Positions 32,421 through 41,492 are shown, numbered from the stretch's first letter. The stretch: DNA of 64,000 nucleotides from Lichenicoccus sp965277665 (GCF_965277665.1 NZ_OZ255835.1:3410001-3474000); one strand, 5' to 3'. Notes: generated from the sequence alone by a model not told the origin. Made by a program: numbers and translations.

Positions 32421-34325
32421 GTGCCGGACACGCTTGCAACGCGGGAGGCAACACCTCCGGGCACGCCGTCTCCCGCCGTGGCCGCGAAACCGGGCGTTCC
32501 ATCGCCGCGCCGCTCGCGCCGCTGGGTCTCCCCGCTCATGCGCCGGATCCTGCTGGTCAACGCCCTGCCGCTGGCGCTGCTGGTCGCGACCCTGCTCTAC
32601 CTGAACCAGTTCCAGAACAGCCTGCTCGAGGCCGAGGTCACCGCGCTGCGCGAGCAGGCCCGGATCTATGCCGGCGCGCTCGGCCAGAGCGCGATCGGGC
32701 AGCGGGCAGCCGGCGCTCCCGCGACGCCGCATCCACGGGTGGCGCTGCCAAGGGTGGCGATGCACAGCCGCCCGCGCGTGCGCACGGGGGATGCTGCGCA
32801 CCCGGCGAGCCATCCGGGGGGCGCCGACATCGACGACAACACCGTGCTGGTGCCGGAACTGGTCAGGCCGTTGCTGCTGCGCCTGACCGAGCCGAGCCCG
32901 AGCGCGCAGGCTCGCCTGTTCGCGCCCGACGGGCAGCAGATCGCCGACAGCCGCGCCGATCCCGAAGCCGCCGATCCCGAGACCCCCGATCCCAAGCCCC
33001 CCGATCCCAAGACCAAGGGGTCCGCCGCGGCCGCCGCGGGCCGGCCGGCCGCCAGCCGGGGCAGCAGCCGGGATTTCGGTGCCATCCTGCAGCGCGTGTA
33101 TGACCGGCTGCTGAGCCTGCTGCCGGAGACCCGGTTGCGGGTCGCAACCCTCGGGGCCAATGCCGACCCGGATGCGCAGCCGCCCGATACCCCCGACAGC
33201 GCCACGGACGGCGACGAGCGCCAGCAACTGCTCATCGGCGACAGCGACCCGTCCGACACGCCGCCCTACATTCGCCGCACCGCCGATCACCGGCTGCTGG
33301 TGACGGTGGCCGAGCCGGTCATGCATGACGGCCATACCGTCGGCATCATCCAGCTCACCCGCGAGGCGCGCGACGTGGACCGGTCACTGTTCGCGGTGCG
33401 CTTCTCGATCCTGGTGCTGTTCTGCGTGGCGCTGGTGCTGACCGTCCTGCTGTCGTGGTACCTGTCGCTCACCATCGCGCGGCCGCTGCTGCTGCTCGCG
33501 GGCTCGGCGCATGTCATGCGCGAGGGCATCGGCCGCAGCGGCAGCGTGCCGCGTCGGCTGCTCAACCGGCGCGACGAGATCGGCGAGCTGGCGAAGGCGC
33601 TGGACGACAGCGCGCGGGCGCTGTGGGCGCGCATGGATGCGATCGAGCGGTTCGCGGCTGACGTCTCCCACGAGATCAAGAACCCGCTCTCCTCGATCCG
33701 TTCGGCGATCGAGACCCTGCTGCGCATCGAGGACCTCAACCAGCAGCGCCGGCTGCTGACCATCATCGGCGAGGATGTCCGGCGGCTGGATCGCCTGATC
33801 ACCGACATCTCGGATGCGAGCCGGGTGGATGCGGAACTGTCGCGCGCCCGCGCCGAGCCGGTCGACGCGCTGCCGATCCTGGCGGCGCTGGTCGAGATCC
33901 ACCAGGCCACGCGGGCCGAGGATGGACCCGTCATGGAAGTGCAGGCGGCAGTCCCGGTGGTGGTGCTGGCGGTCGAGGACCGGCTGGTCCAGGTGCTGCG
34001 CAACCTGATCGGCAATGCGGTCAGCTTCTCGCCGCCGGACGGGCGGATCATCCTCGCCACCGCCGAGGCAGGCGGGATGGTGGAGCTGTCGGTCAGCGAC
34101 GAGGGGCCCGGCATCCCGCAAGCCCGGCTCGACAGCGTGTTCGACCGGTTCTATTCCGAGCGGCCGCCCGGCGAGCATTTCGGCCAGCATTCCGGGCTCG
34201 GGCTGTCGATCAGCCGGCAGATCGTCGAAGCGCTCAGGGGCCGGATCTCGGCGGAGAACCGGGTCGATGCCCAAGGCCGGGTGCTCGGCGCGCGTTTCGT
34301 GGTGCTGCTACCGAAACCGGCATGA
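32421..34325 (+). CDS. chvG: Sensor histidine kinase, ChvG-like
   Basis: A 634-residue membrane kinase. The first transmembrane helix (ILLVNALPLALLVATLLYLNQF) is near residue 44, followed by a long periplasmic domain, a second helix near residue 330 (SILVLFCVALVLTVLLSWYL), HAMP, and the dimerisation box FAADVSHEIKNPLSSIRSAIETLL with the phosphorylated His. The ATPase domain has LIGNAVSFSPPDG, DEGPGIP and GLGLSISRQIVEALRG. The periplasmic part contains a proline-rich tandem repeat (PEAADPETPDPKPPDPKTKG, about 32961-33020). It pairs with ChvI in acid or envelope stress sensing. Confidence 0.92.
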   Translation: MPDTLATREATPPGTPSPAVAAKPGVPSPRRSRRWVSPLMRRILLVNALPLALLVATLLYLNQFQNSLLEAEVTALREQARIYAGALGQSAIGQRAAGAPATPHPRVALPRVAMHSRPRVRTGDAAHPASHPGGADIDDNTVLVPELVRPLLLRLTEPSPSAQARLFAPDGQQIADSRADPEAADPETPDPKPPDPKTKGSAAAAAGRPAASRGSSRDFGAILQRVYDRLLSLLPETRLRVATLGANADPDAQPPDTPDSATDGDERQQLLIGDSDPSDTPPYIRRTADHRLLVTVAEPVMHDGHTVGIIQLTREARDVDRSLFAVRFSILVLFCVALVLTVLLSWYLSLTIARPLLLLAGSAHVMREGIGRSGSVPRRLLNRRDEIGELAKALDDSARALWARMDAIERFAADVSHEIKNPLSSIRSAIETLLRIEDLNQQRRLLTIIGEDVRRLDRLITDISDASRVDAELSRARAEPVDALPILAALVEIHQATRAEDGPVMEVQAAVPVVVLAVEDRLVQVLRNLIGNAVSFSPPDGRIILATAEAGGMVELSVSDEGPGIPQARLDSVFDRFYSERPPGEHFGQHSGLGLSISRQIVEALRGRISAENRVDAQGRVLGARFVVLLPKPA

Positions 34326-34382
34326 AACTCGCAACGGGCGGCTGCACGGCGCGTTCGCCGCTCGGCACACGGGGTAGGCAGC

Positions 34383-35645
34383 ATGTCGGATCAGACCATT
34401 GCGAATGATGCCGCCGCCGTTGCCGAGCGGGCTCGCGTACAGGCGCACGTGGATGCGGAACTGATACGGCAGTGGCTGGCCAAAGACGGCCAGGCCGGGC
34501 TTGTCGTCGAGGCGGCGCGCGCCCGCGCGCTCAGCACGCTTTCGGTCTGCCTGACGCTGCTGAGCGTGCTGGCGACCTTCTACACCCTGTATTTTGCCAG
34601 CGCGATCGTGCTGCCGTTCGTGCTGGCCGGGGTGTTCAACCTGCTGCTCAGCGGGCCGATGCGCCTACTCAACGGGCGCCTGCGGGTGCCCAAGCCACTG
34701 GCGGCACTGCTGCTGATCCTGGTGCTGTTCGGCATCGTCGGCGGCATCGGGGCTGCGATCTCGGTGCCGGCCACCGGCTGGATCAGCAAGGCACCGGAGA
34801 GCCTGCCGGCGCTGCAGGCCAAGCTCGCCTTCCTGCAGGGGCCGATCCAGGCGGCGCAGGACGGCATGAAGAAGCTGCAGGCGCTGATGGACCATACCGG
34901 CGGGCCGCAGGTGGCCGGCGCCCAGATCATCCAGGTGCAGTCCAGCAACAGCAGCGGCCTGACCAGCGTTGGCTCGTCGCTGCTGCTCGGCACGAGGTTC
35001 TTCCTCGGCCAGGTCTTCACCATGCTGCTGATGCTGTTCTTCCTGCTCTACGAGGGTGACAGCCTGCTGCGGCGCTTCGTGGAGATCATGCCGACCTGGG
35101 CCGACAAGCGCCGCACCGTGCAGATCGCCTCCGAGATCGAGCGCAACGTCTCGCTGTATCTCGCCACCATCACCGCGATGAACCTGCTGGTCGGCGTGGC
35201 CAACCTCGTCCAGTGCTGGCTGCTTGGCGTGCCCAACCCGCTGCTCTGGGGCGTGGTCGCGTTCCTGCTGAACTACATCCCGATCCTGGGGCCGCTGACC
35301 GGCGTGGTGATCTACTTCTTCGTCGGCCTGTTCGCCTTCCCCTCGGTGCTGCATGCGCTGCTGGCGCCTGCCGTCTATCTCGGCATCCACTTCCTGGAGG
35401 GCGAGACCATCACGCCGATGCTGCTGGCGCGACGCTTCACGCTGAACCCGGTGCTGGTGATGGCCTCGCTGATGTTCTGGGACTGGCTGTGGGGCATTCC
35501 CGGCGCCTTCCTCAGCGTGCCGCTGCTGGCGGTGTTCAAGATCGTCTGCGACCATGTCGACAGCCTGACCGCGATCGGCCACGTCGTCGGTGGCGCGCCG
35601 AGGGATCGGGGCACCATGAGCTGGCGGGCGCGCCTCTCATCCTGA
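34383..35645 (+). CDS. AI-2E family (PerM/UPF0118) transporter
   Basis: A 420-residue inner-membrane protein with about eight hydrophobic segments. Family motifs include the opening helices around LSVLATFYTLYFASAIVLPFVLAGVFNLLLSGPMRLL, the LLLMLFFLLYEGDSLLRRF stretch near residue 225, and the C-terminal FLLNYIPILGPLTGVVI and GETITPMLLARRFTLNPVLVM signature. Members export small molecules or act as Na+/H+ antiporters; the substrate here is unknown. Its stop codon lies within a 17-bp triple tandem repeat, and the next gene begins 40 bp later. Confidence 0.9.
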   Translation: MSDQTIANDAAAVAERARVQAHVDAELIRQWLAKDGQAGLVVEAARARALSTLSVCLTLLSVLATFYTLYFASAIVLPFVLAGVFNLLLSGPMRLLNGRLRVPKPLAALLLILVLFGIVGGIGAAISVPATGWISKAPESLPALQAKLAFLQGPIQAAQDGMKKLQALMDHTGGPQVAGAQIIQVQSSNSSGLTSVGSSLLLGTRFFLGQVFTMLLMLFFLLYEGDSLLRRFVEIMPTWADKRRTVQIASEIERNVSLYLATITAMNLLVGVANLVQCWLLGVPNPLLWGVVAFLLNYIPILGPLTGVVIYFFVGLFAFPSVLHALLAPAVYLGIHFLEGETITPMLLARRFTLNPVLVMASLMFWDWLWGIPGAFLSVPLLAVFKIVCDHVDSLTAIGHVVGGAPRDRGTMSWRARLSS

Positions 35646-35683
35646 GGAGCCTCTCATCCTGAGGAGCCTGGCATCCTGAGGAG
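35633..35683. repeat. Three 17-bp tandem repeats at a gene junction
   Basis: Units at 35633-35649, 35650-35666 and 35667-35683 follow CCTCTCATCCTGAGGAG, with the third differing at two positions. Each unit carries GAGGAG (a ribosome-binding sequence) and TGA. Unit 1 provides the stop of the AI-2E transporter gene, and unit 3 ends just before the start of the next gene. Confidence 0.95.
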
Positions 35684-35684
35684 T

Positions 35685-37763
35685 GTGGTCCCCGCCTATC
35701 TGACGGCGCTGCTGGTCGGGGTGGCAATCGTGCTGCTTGCGTTCCCGCACTGGGCCCTGACCGGCCGCCTGCCGCCGGGAGCGCCGCCGGAACCCGACTT
35801 CGCGCAGCACGCGATCGGCCAGATCTATTTTTTCGCGCAGCCGTGGGAGTTTTCGTTCCGGTCGCTGCGCACGCTGCTGGTAGCACGCGGTCTCGACGCC
35901 CCGCGCGGCGTCAACATCGCGCTGGCCGACAGCATTCCGCTGCTGACCATCCTCAGCAAGCTGCTCAGGCCGCTGCTGCCGCCATTCGAGCAGACCATCA
36001 CGGTGTACCAGGCCGCCGCGTGGGTGATGCAGCCTATCGCCGGGGTGTTCGCGCTGCGCAGCACCGGCGAGCGGCGCTGGCTACCGGGACTGGCGGTCGC
36101 CCTGATGGCGGCGTCGATGCCGACCTTTCTCTTCAGACTCTGGCACGCCGCCCTCAGCGGCCACTGGATGCTGCTGGTGGCGCTCGGGCTGTATTTCCGG
36201 ATCGTGCGCGGCAGCCGGGCCGCAACGGTGGCGGGGTGCGTGCTGCCGGTCGTCCTGCTGTTGATCCACCCCTACCTGATGCTGATGGCAAGCTGGGTGC
36301 TGCTCGCGGCACCACTCACCCTGCTGCTGCGGCACGATCCGCGCTGGCGTGGGCCGCTTGCGGCCTGGGCGGCGTCCAGCGCGCTGGTGCTGCTGGTCGG
36401 GCAGGTGCTCGGATACTGGGGCCAGGGCAGCGATGGCGGCTACGGCTTCTACTCGATGAACCTGGCCGGTCCGTTCTGGCCGACCCTCTCGGGCCTGTTC
36501 CCCGGTATCTCCTACACGCCGGCGGACGGCACCGGCGGTCAGGCGGAAGGCTACCAGTATCTCGGGCTCGGGCTGCTTGGCCTGATCGCGGTCTCGCTCG
36601 CCGGCTGCCGCCACTGGCCGCAGACTGTGCGCCGTCATCCCGGGCTGCTGATCGCCTGCGTGACGCTGGCCATGGTCGCCGTTACCAACTGGATCTTCTT
36701 CCTGCACACCAGGCTGCTGCACATCCCGTTCCCGTCGCTGCTGTTCGCGCAGCTGCGCGGCAGCGGGCGGCTGTTCTGGCCGGTCTCCTATGTGCTGCTG
36801 ATCGGCTCGATCCTGGCGGTGCTGCGTCTGTTGCCACGGGCCGGCATTCTTCTGGTGCTGGCGGCAGCGCTGCTGCAGGTCGCGGATGCCGGCGAACTGC
36901 GCCGCGTCGATCACAACAGCCTGGCGGAGCCGGTGGCGTATCCGTTCGACCAGCCACGGCTGTCGGCGATCCTGCGTGCGCATGCAGCACTCACCGTGCT
37001 GCCGACCTTTCCCTGCAACGGCGGCGGCCTGGCACCGAACTTGGATGTGCTCTGGCTCGCGGCGCAGTCGCACCTGGCCATCGCCTCGATGTATTCGGCG
37101 CGGACGTCACGCCAGCAGGCCTGCGTTCCCGAAGCCGCCCTGCAGAGTCGACCGGCAGCGGGCGAGGTGCGCGTCGTCATGCCGGGCTTCGACAGGCTGG
37201 CGGCGGCCCTGCCCTACAGCCAGACGGATTGCCGCGTCCTGGCACCGTTCATCGTGTGCAGCAGGCGGTCGTCGCTGCTTGACGGGCTGCCGCCTGTCGA
37301 TCTCCGCACGCTGCCGATGTCGAGGATCCTGCCGACGCGCGCGGGACAGGCAGGCGCCGACGCCCTGCTGTCGGGCTGGACCACGCCGGTCCCGGGCGCA
37401 CCCGGCCTGTGGAGCAACGCGCCATCCGCGCTGCTGGGCGGCAGGCTGCAGCCGGAGCCCACGGGACCCGTGCGCATCCGTATCAGGGCGTTCGCCATGC
37501 CGACGCGGATCTGGCTCGGGCTGGCATCGCCCAGACGCGCGGTGTCGGTCTGGGCGGGGGAGCGCAAGATCGCCGACTGGTCGCTCGGCCGGAAGCCGGG
37601 CCAGTTCGAGGCCGTGGTTCCCGCCGACTGGATCCGGCAGCAGCACGCCGTCATCGTCGAGTTGCGCACGGGCCCGCTCGCCAGCATGCTCGATCTCGGG
37701 CACACACCGGACCCGCGACGTTTCGGGATCTGGCTGAGCTCGGTAGAGTTCGTGCCGGGGTAG
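35685..37763 (+). CDS. Large polytopic membrane protein (DUF6311/GT-C-like)
   Basis: A 692-residue protein with about ten N-terminal membrane segments and a soluble C-terminal part of about 260 residues. Glycosyltransferase-C-like features are DFAQHAIGQIYFFAQPWEFSFRSLRTLL in the first loop and HPYLMLMASWVLL and GRLFWPVSYVLL later; this resembles DUF6311 proteins. The soluble end has several Cys (CNGGGLAPNLD, QQACVP, DCRVLAPFIVCSRR). The start is a GTG at 35685, very close to the last GAGGAG, so a downstream start cannot be excluded. A role in transfer of sugars to a lipid-linked or surface polymer is inferred. Confidence 0.7.
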   Translation: MVPAYLTALLVGVAIVLLAFPHWALTGRLPPGAPPEPDFAQHAIGQIYFFAQPWEFSFRSLRTLLVARGLDAPRGVNIALADSIPLLTILSKLLRPLLPPFEQTITVYQAAAWVMQPIAGVFALRSTGERRWLPGLAVALMAASMPTFLFRLWHAALSGHWMLLVALGLYFRIVRGSRAATVAGCVLPVVLLLIHPYLMLMASWVLLAAPLTLLLRHDPRWRGPLAAWAASSALVLLVGQVLGYWGQGSDGGYGFYSMNLAGPFWPTLSGLFPGISYTPADGTGGQAEGYQYLGLGLLGLIAVSLAGCRHWPQTVRRHPGLLIACVTLAMVAVTNWIFFLHTRLLHIPFPSLLFAQLRGSGRLFWPVSYVLLIGSILAVLRLLPRAGILLVLAAALLQVADAGELRRVDHNSLAEPVAYPFDQPRLSAILRAHAALTVLPTFPCNGGGLAPNLDVLWLAAQSHLAIASMYSARTSRQQACVPEAALQSRPAAGEVRVVMPGFDRLAAALPYSQTDCRVLAPFIVCSRRSSLLDGLPPVDLRTLPMSRILPTRAGQAGADALLSGWTTPVPGAPGLWSNAPSALLGGRLQPEPTGPVRIRIRAFAMPTRIWLGLASPRRAVSVWAGERKIADWSLGRKPGQFEAVVPADWIRQQHAVIVELRTGPLASMLDLGHTPDPRRFGIWLSSVEFVPG

Positions 37764-37786
37764 AACAGGTCGGCGGCACCACGATT

Positions 37787-38908
37787 ATGCAGAAGATCGG
37801 CATCGGCGTCATCGGCACCGGCTTCATGGGCCGCACCCATGCGCTGGCCTACCGGGCGGCAGCCGGCATCTTCCCGAACCTGCCGCAGCCGGTGCTGGAG
37901 GTCGTGGCCGATATCGACGGCGTGGCCGCCGAGCGCGCCCGGCAGCAGTTCGGCTTCGCACGAGCGACCACCGACTGGCGCGCGCTGGTGGCCGACGAGC
38001 GCGTGCAGATCGTGTCCATCACCACGCCGAACCTGCTGCACCGGGAGATGGCGCTGGCGGCGATCGCCGCCGGCAAGCATGTGCATTGCGAGAAGCCGCT
38101 GGCCCCCTCCGCCCGCGACGCGCGGGTCATGACCGAGGCGGCGGAGGCGGCGGGCGTTCGCACGCAGACCGGGTTCAACTACATCAAGAACCCGATCCTG
38201 AAGCTGGCGCGCGACATGATCGAGCAGGGCGAGCTCGGCGAGATCACCGGGTTTCGCGGCATCCATGCCGAGGGCTTCATGTCGGACCCGGCAATCCCGT
38301 ACAGCTGGCGGCTCGATCCGGCCGGCGGCGGTGGCGCTGTCGCCGATATCGGCAGCCACATCATCGGCATGGCACGCTATCTGCTCGGGCCGATCGGCGC
38401 GGTGATGGCCGATCTCGACACGATGGTGCAGCAGCGCCCGGTGGCACTCGGGTCGAGCGAGATGCATGCGGTTGCGGTGGACGATGCGGCGCGCCTGCTG
38501 GTGCGCTTCGCGCGCGGCATGGCGGGCAGCATCGAGGCGAACTGGTCGGCGACCGGACGCTCGATGCAGCTCGCCTTCGAGATCAGCGGCAGTCGCGGCT
38601 CGATCGCCTTCAACCAGGAGCGCTTGAACGAGCTGCAGGTCTTCAAAGCGGGCGGCGAGGCGGGCCGGTCCGGCTTCACCCGGATCGAGGCGGGCCCGGC
38701 GCATTCGCCGTACAGCCTGTTCTGCATCGCCGGCGGCCACCAGCTTGGTTTCAACGACCTCAAGACGATCGAGGTCGCCGAATTCCTCGGGGCCATCCGC
38801 TCGGGCGAGCCGAACGGTCCGGATTTCCGCGAGGCCTGGGAAGTCCAGAAGATTATCGAGGCTGCCATACGCTCGTCGCGCGAGCGGCGCTGGCTCGATA
38901 TTGGCTGA
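37787..38908 (+). CDS. Gfo/Idh/MocA family oxidoreductase
   Basis: A 373-residue NAD(P)-dependent sugar or cyclitol dehydrogenase. The Rossmann motif GVIGTGFMGRTHALAY is at the N-terminus, then VSITTPNLLHREMALAAIAAGKHVHCEKPLA with the catalytic Lys (EKP) near residue 100. The C-terminal domain contains the ADIGSHIIGMARYLLGPIG helix with the conserved Asp/His. Such enzymes oxidise inositol, pyranoses or aminosugars. It stands 9 kb from the sugar operon and may or may not belong to it. The start at 37787 is 23 bp after the preceding stop. Confidence 0.9.
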   Translation: MQKIGIGVIGTGFMGRTHALAYRAAAGIFPNLPQPVLEVVADIDGVAAERARQQFGFARATTDWRALVADERVQIVSITTPNLLHREMALAAIAAGKHVHCEKPLAPSARDARVMTEAAEAAGVRTQTGFNYIKNPILKLARDMIEQGELGEITGFRGIHAEGFMSDPAIPYSWRLDPAGGGGAVADIGSHIIGMARYLLGPIGAVMADLDTMVQQRPVALGSSEMHAVAVDDAARLLVRFARGMAGSIEANWSATGRSMQLAFEISGSRGSIAFNQERLNELQVFKAGGEAGRSGFTRIEAGPAHSPYSLFCIAGGHQLGFNDLKTIEVAEFLGAIRSGEPNGPDFREAWEVQKIIEAAIRSSRERRWLDIG

Positions 38909-38927
38909 GCCGCGAGGAGGGTGAGGC

Positions 38928-39521
38928 TCAGACGGAATCGTGTTCCGTTGGCGGCAGCATCCGGCCGAGCACGGCGTCGCGCCTGACCGCAACGTGCCAG
39001 ACGGTGGCGAGCAGATGCAGCACGATGAGCGCATAGACCGCCCACTGCCCGATGGCGACATGGACCCAATGCGCGTCTGACGAGACGGCCTTGTTGTGCG
39101 GCAGTCCGGGCAGCGGGAACAGGCCGAAGAACGTTACCGCATGACCGCCGGCGGCCGACATCACGTAGCCGCTGAACGGCATGCCGACGAGGATCAGGTA
39201 GAGCAGCCAGTGCGAGAGGCGGCCGGCTGCATGCTCCCAGGGCGCCAGGCTCGACGGCGACGGGGGCGCCGGATGGGCCGCACGCCATGCCAGGCGGACG
39301 GCGACGATCACCAGGATCGTCAGGCCGACCGACTTGTGCAGCATGTAGTAGGTTTCCCGCGAGGCCGCGTCCTTCGGCAGCGCCACCATCACCCAGGCGA
39401 GCGGGATCACGATGAACATCAGCAGGGCCGAGACCCAGTGCAGCGCCTGCGCGGTCGGGTTGTAGCGACGTCCGGTGGCTGCGACTGCGGCGACTGACAA
39501 GGGGGCGAGGTTCATGCTCAT
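38928..39521 (-). CDS. Cytochrome b561 family protein
   Basis: A four-helix di-heme membrane protein of about 197 residues. Characteristic His positions are in the helices AQALHWVSALLMFIVIPLAWVMV, MLHKSVGLTILVIVAVRLAWR, LSHWLLYLILVGMPFSGYVMS and VHVAIGQWAVYALIVLHLLATVWH. Members transfer electrons from quinol to periplasmic acceptors (as in CybB or YceJ). The ATG at 39521 follows CCAGGAACG. An in-frame upstream extension is unsupported. No obvious partner gene is adjacent. Confidence 0.9.
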   Translation of the reverse strand: MSMNLAPLSVAAVAATGRRYNPTAQALHWVSALLMFIVIPLAWVMVALPKDAASRETYYMLHKSVGLTILVIVAVRLAWRAAHPAPPSPSSLAPWEHAAGRLSHWLLYLILVGMPFSGYVMSAAGGHAVTFFGLFPLPGLPHNKAVSSDAHWVHVAIGQWAVYALIVLHLLATVWHVAVRRDAVLGRMLPPTEHDSV

Positions 39522-39548
39522 GGCGCGTTCCTGGAACAGGGCGCCAGG

Positions 39549-40145
39549 ATGGCGCAAGACATCCGGAGGGACCAGACCGAAGTCGCCGGAGGCTTGAGAC
39601 ATAGTAACCTGAGCGGAACGTCGTCAACGGGAGCCACGCCGACGCCGCCTCTGCCGAACGACCAGAGTGCCAGAGCATCTGACGATCTGCTGCTGCAAGA
39701 GAATATTGAAGTTCTTGCTCGTATTGTCGCCTCCGAAGCTCGTGGCGAGAACGAGACTTCACAAAAAACGGTTGCCTGGACAGCTGTAAACCGCATGAAG
39801 AAGCACAGCTTTACCCAAGTATCCTCGGTTTTGGCCCATGGCAATTACTCCCACAGTTCCATGTCGACGCTCACAAGCCTTCAGCTCGCCGACGACATCC
39901 TCAGCGGCTGCGCTCTCGATATCAGCCAGGGCGCCACTCACTTCTACTCGCCGCGCGCTATGCCAAAAAGAGGGGACAGACCTTCTTCTAACGTCGACGT
40001 GCTCGGGGGGTTGGAAAGCGTTCCTGGCGTAGTAGGCAGGAATGGCCAGCCGGTGGAGAATTACCGTCCTGGCTGGGCAAAGAATGTCTCGCCCATTCGC
40101 ATTCCCGGCATACAGGACAAAGACTTCAAGTTCTTTCGACTATGA
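39549..40145 (+). CDS. Cell wall hydrolase (SleB-like) in an AT-richer islet
   Basis: The conserved part of the Hydrolase_2/SleB-like family is seen: VLARIVASEARGENETSQKTVAWTAVNRMKK near residue 56, and ILSGCALDISQGATHFYSPRAMPKRG near residue 118. The Glu in SEARGE is the expected catalytic residue. No signal peptide is visible; the first 50 residues look disordered and Ser/Thr/Pro-rich. The islet (about 39540-40757) has clearly lower GC and different codon use than its neighbours. The next gene overlaps by 4 bp (ATGA) and encodes a small secreted protein. This resembles an effector-immunity arrangement; that is inference. Confidence 0.78.
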   Translation: MAQDIRRDQTEVAGGLRHSNLSGTSSTGATPTPPLPNDQSARASDDLLLQENIEVLARIVASEARGENETSQKTVAWTAVNRMKKHSFTQVSSVLAHGNYSHSSMSTLTSLQLADDILSGCALDISQGATHFYSPRAMPKRGDRPSSNVDVLGGLESVPGVVGRNGQPVENYRPGWAKNVSPIRIPGIQDKDFKFFRL

Positions 40146-40504
40146 ATAAAGCTCTCGTTCTTCTCTACGCAGCGGTCTGTTATGGCGGCACCACTGGACC
40201 GATGGCGGCCGCGGCTCCAGTACACGAGTGGAACCCGGATGACACTCTACCGACGAGTGAAGACGTGGCCTCGGCAGCTGCTCGTGCACGCTCGACGCAC
40301 TGCGAGAGCCCAGCCTGCAAAGCCATTATTTTAATCAATGAGCTGGTCGACATTGAAAAATTCCAGGACGGCGACGCCAATGGCGTTGCCAGTCTCTTTC
40401 TTGGGAAACGTCCGCATATTGCGGGGCGCCGCCTGGACCAGGTCTTGCTCACGCGTCCCGCTCTGTGCGACGGGTGCGAAGCTGATCTCGAGGTTCCGGG
40501 TTGA
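40142..40504 (+). CDS. Small secreted Cys-containing protein, possible immunity or accessory factor
   Basis: I do not recognise this 120-residue protein. The N-terminus (MNKALVLLYAAVCYGGTTGPMAAAAPVHEW) is a plausible signal peptide, so it should reach the periplasm. The mature part contains pairs of Cys (HCESPAC, LCDGC), suggesting disulfides. It overlaps the hydrolase by 4 bp, implying coupled synthesis. The frame ends at 40504, but another frame with similar composition continues at once, so the gene may be frameshifted and originally about 200 residues long. Base composition is that of the islet. Confidence 0.6.
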   Translation: MNKALVLLYAAVCYGGTTGPMAAAAPVHEWNPDDTLPTSEDVASAAARARSTHCESPACKAIILINELVDIEKFQDGDANGVASLFLGKRPHIAGRRLDQVLLTRPALCDGCEADLEVPG

Positions 40505-40742
40505 TGGCCCTGGTGTATATGAATGGTGGGTTCCTATCCAGCTCCTGATTCACAGCGTGGACATAGACCTGCGTGATCACGGACATTGCGCGCGGGATCT
40601 TCTGGCGGCGTTGCCCAAGGAACCTGCCAATGATGTGATCCGCCGCAATGCGAGCAGCCTGTGCGCCAATGGTGATGAAAATCACCATCGGCCAAAAGCA
40701 GCCTGCGATGCTCTGATGCGAGGTCTCAAGCCTGAGCCGTGA
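40500..40742 (+). pseudogene. Probable frameshifted C-terminal part of the small secreted protein
   Basis: Reading in the +1-shifted frame from about 40500 gives VDGPGVYEWWVPIQLLIHSV, then DLRDHGHCARDLLAALPKEP and a further Cys-containing stretch, ending at 40742. It has no own start codon with a ribosome-binding site. Its Cys content and helical character fit a continuation of the preceding secreted protein. A single frameshift between about 40480 and 40502 would restore one open frame of about 200 codons. It may instead be non-coding. Confidence 0.45.
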
Positions 40743-40759
40743 TTGAATCGGGGCCCCTT

Positions 40760-41476
40760 TCACCGCAGCCGGATTACCTCACCGCTGCCGTCGGCGTGGC
40801 CGATGACCATCTCGTCGGCGATGCCCACGAACAACCCGTGTTCGGCCACGCCGGGGATTTCGTTGAAGCGCGGCGCGAGGCGGTCGGGATCGGTGATGCG
40901 CTGTAGGTGACAGTCGAGAATATAGTGCCCGCTATCGGTGCGGATCGGCTCCTCGGCACCACCGCGGAGTGCGATGCGCAAATCCCTGTAGCCGAACTCG
41001 GTGAACAGTTTTCGTAGCTCGCGTTCGGTGCTGCGCCAGCCGAAGCGGATCACCTCGACCGGCACCGGGAACGCGCCGAGCGTGTCCACGACCTTCTTGT
41101 CATCCACCACCGCGACCATGCGCTTAGAGGCTCGCGCGACCATCTTCTCCCACAGCAGGCAGGCGCCGCCGCCCTTGATCATCCGGCCGGCATGGTCGAT
41201 CTCGTCGGCGCCGTCGATGGTGAAATCGAGCTCGGTGATGTCGTTGAGGTCGAGCAGCGGCACGCCGACTTCCAGCGCGAGATCGCGGGTTGCGGTCGAG
41301 GTCGGCACGCCGGCGATGTCGAAGCCCTGCTTCACCTTCTCGCCCAGGGCGCGCACGAACCAGTGCGACGTGGTGCCGGAGCCGAGGCCGATCCGCATGC
41401 CGTCCTGCAGGTAGGTCTCGATCGCGCGGCGCCCGGCGGCGAGCTTGGCGTGGTCCTGGGGCTGTTCCGGCTGCAT
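40760..41476 (-). CDS. rpiA: Ribose-5-phosphate isomerase A
   Basis: RpiA interconverts ribose 5-phosphate and ribulose 5-phosphate. The motif GLGSGTTSHWFVRALGE is near residue 31, DGADEID near residue 88, and KGGGACLLWEKMVA follows; these hold the catalytic Asp, Glu and Lys. The length of 238 residues is normal. It is the last gene of the long minus-strand sugar operon, 16 bp after the RpiR-type regulator. It links the pathway to the pentose phosphate pool. Confidence 0.96.
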   Translation of the reverse strand: MQPEQPQDHAKLAAGRRAIETYLQDGMRIGLGSGTTSHWFVRALGEKVKQGFDIAGVPTSTATRDLALEVGVPLLDLNDITELDFTIDGADEIDHAGRMIKGGGACLLWEKMVARASKRMVAVVDDKKVVDTLGAFPVPVEVIRFGWRSTERELRKLFTEFGYRDLRIALRGGAEEPIRTDSGHYILDCHLQRITDPDRLAPRFNEIPGVAEHGLFVGIADEMVIGHADGSGEVIRLR

Positions 41477-41492
41477 GGTGAACTCTCCCTGT

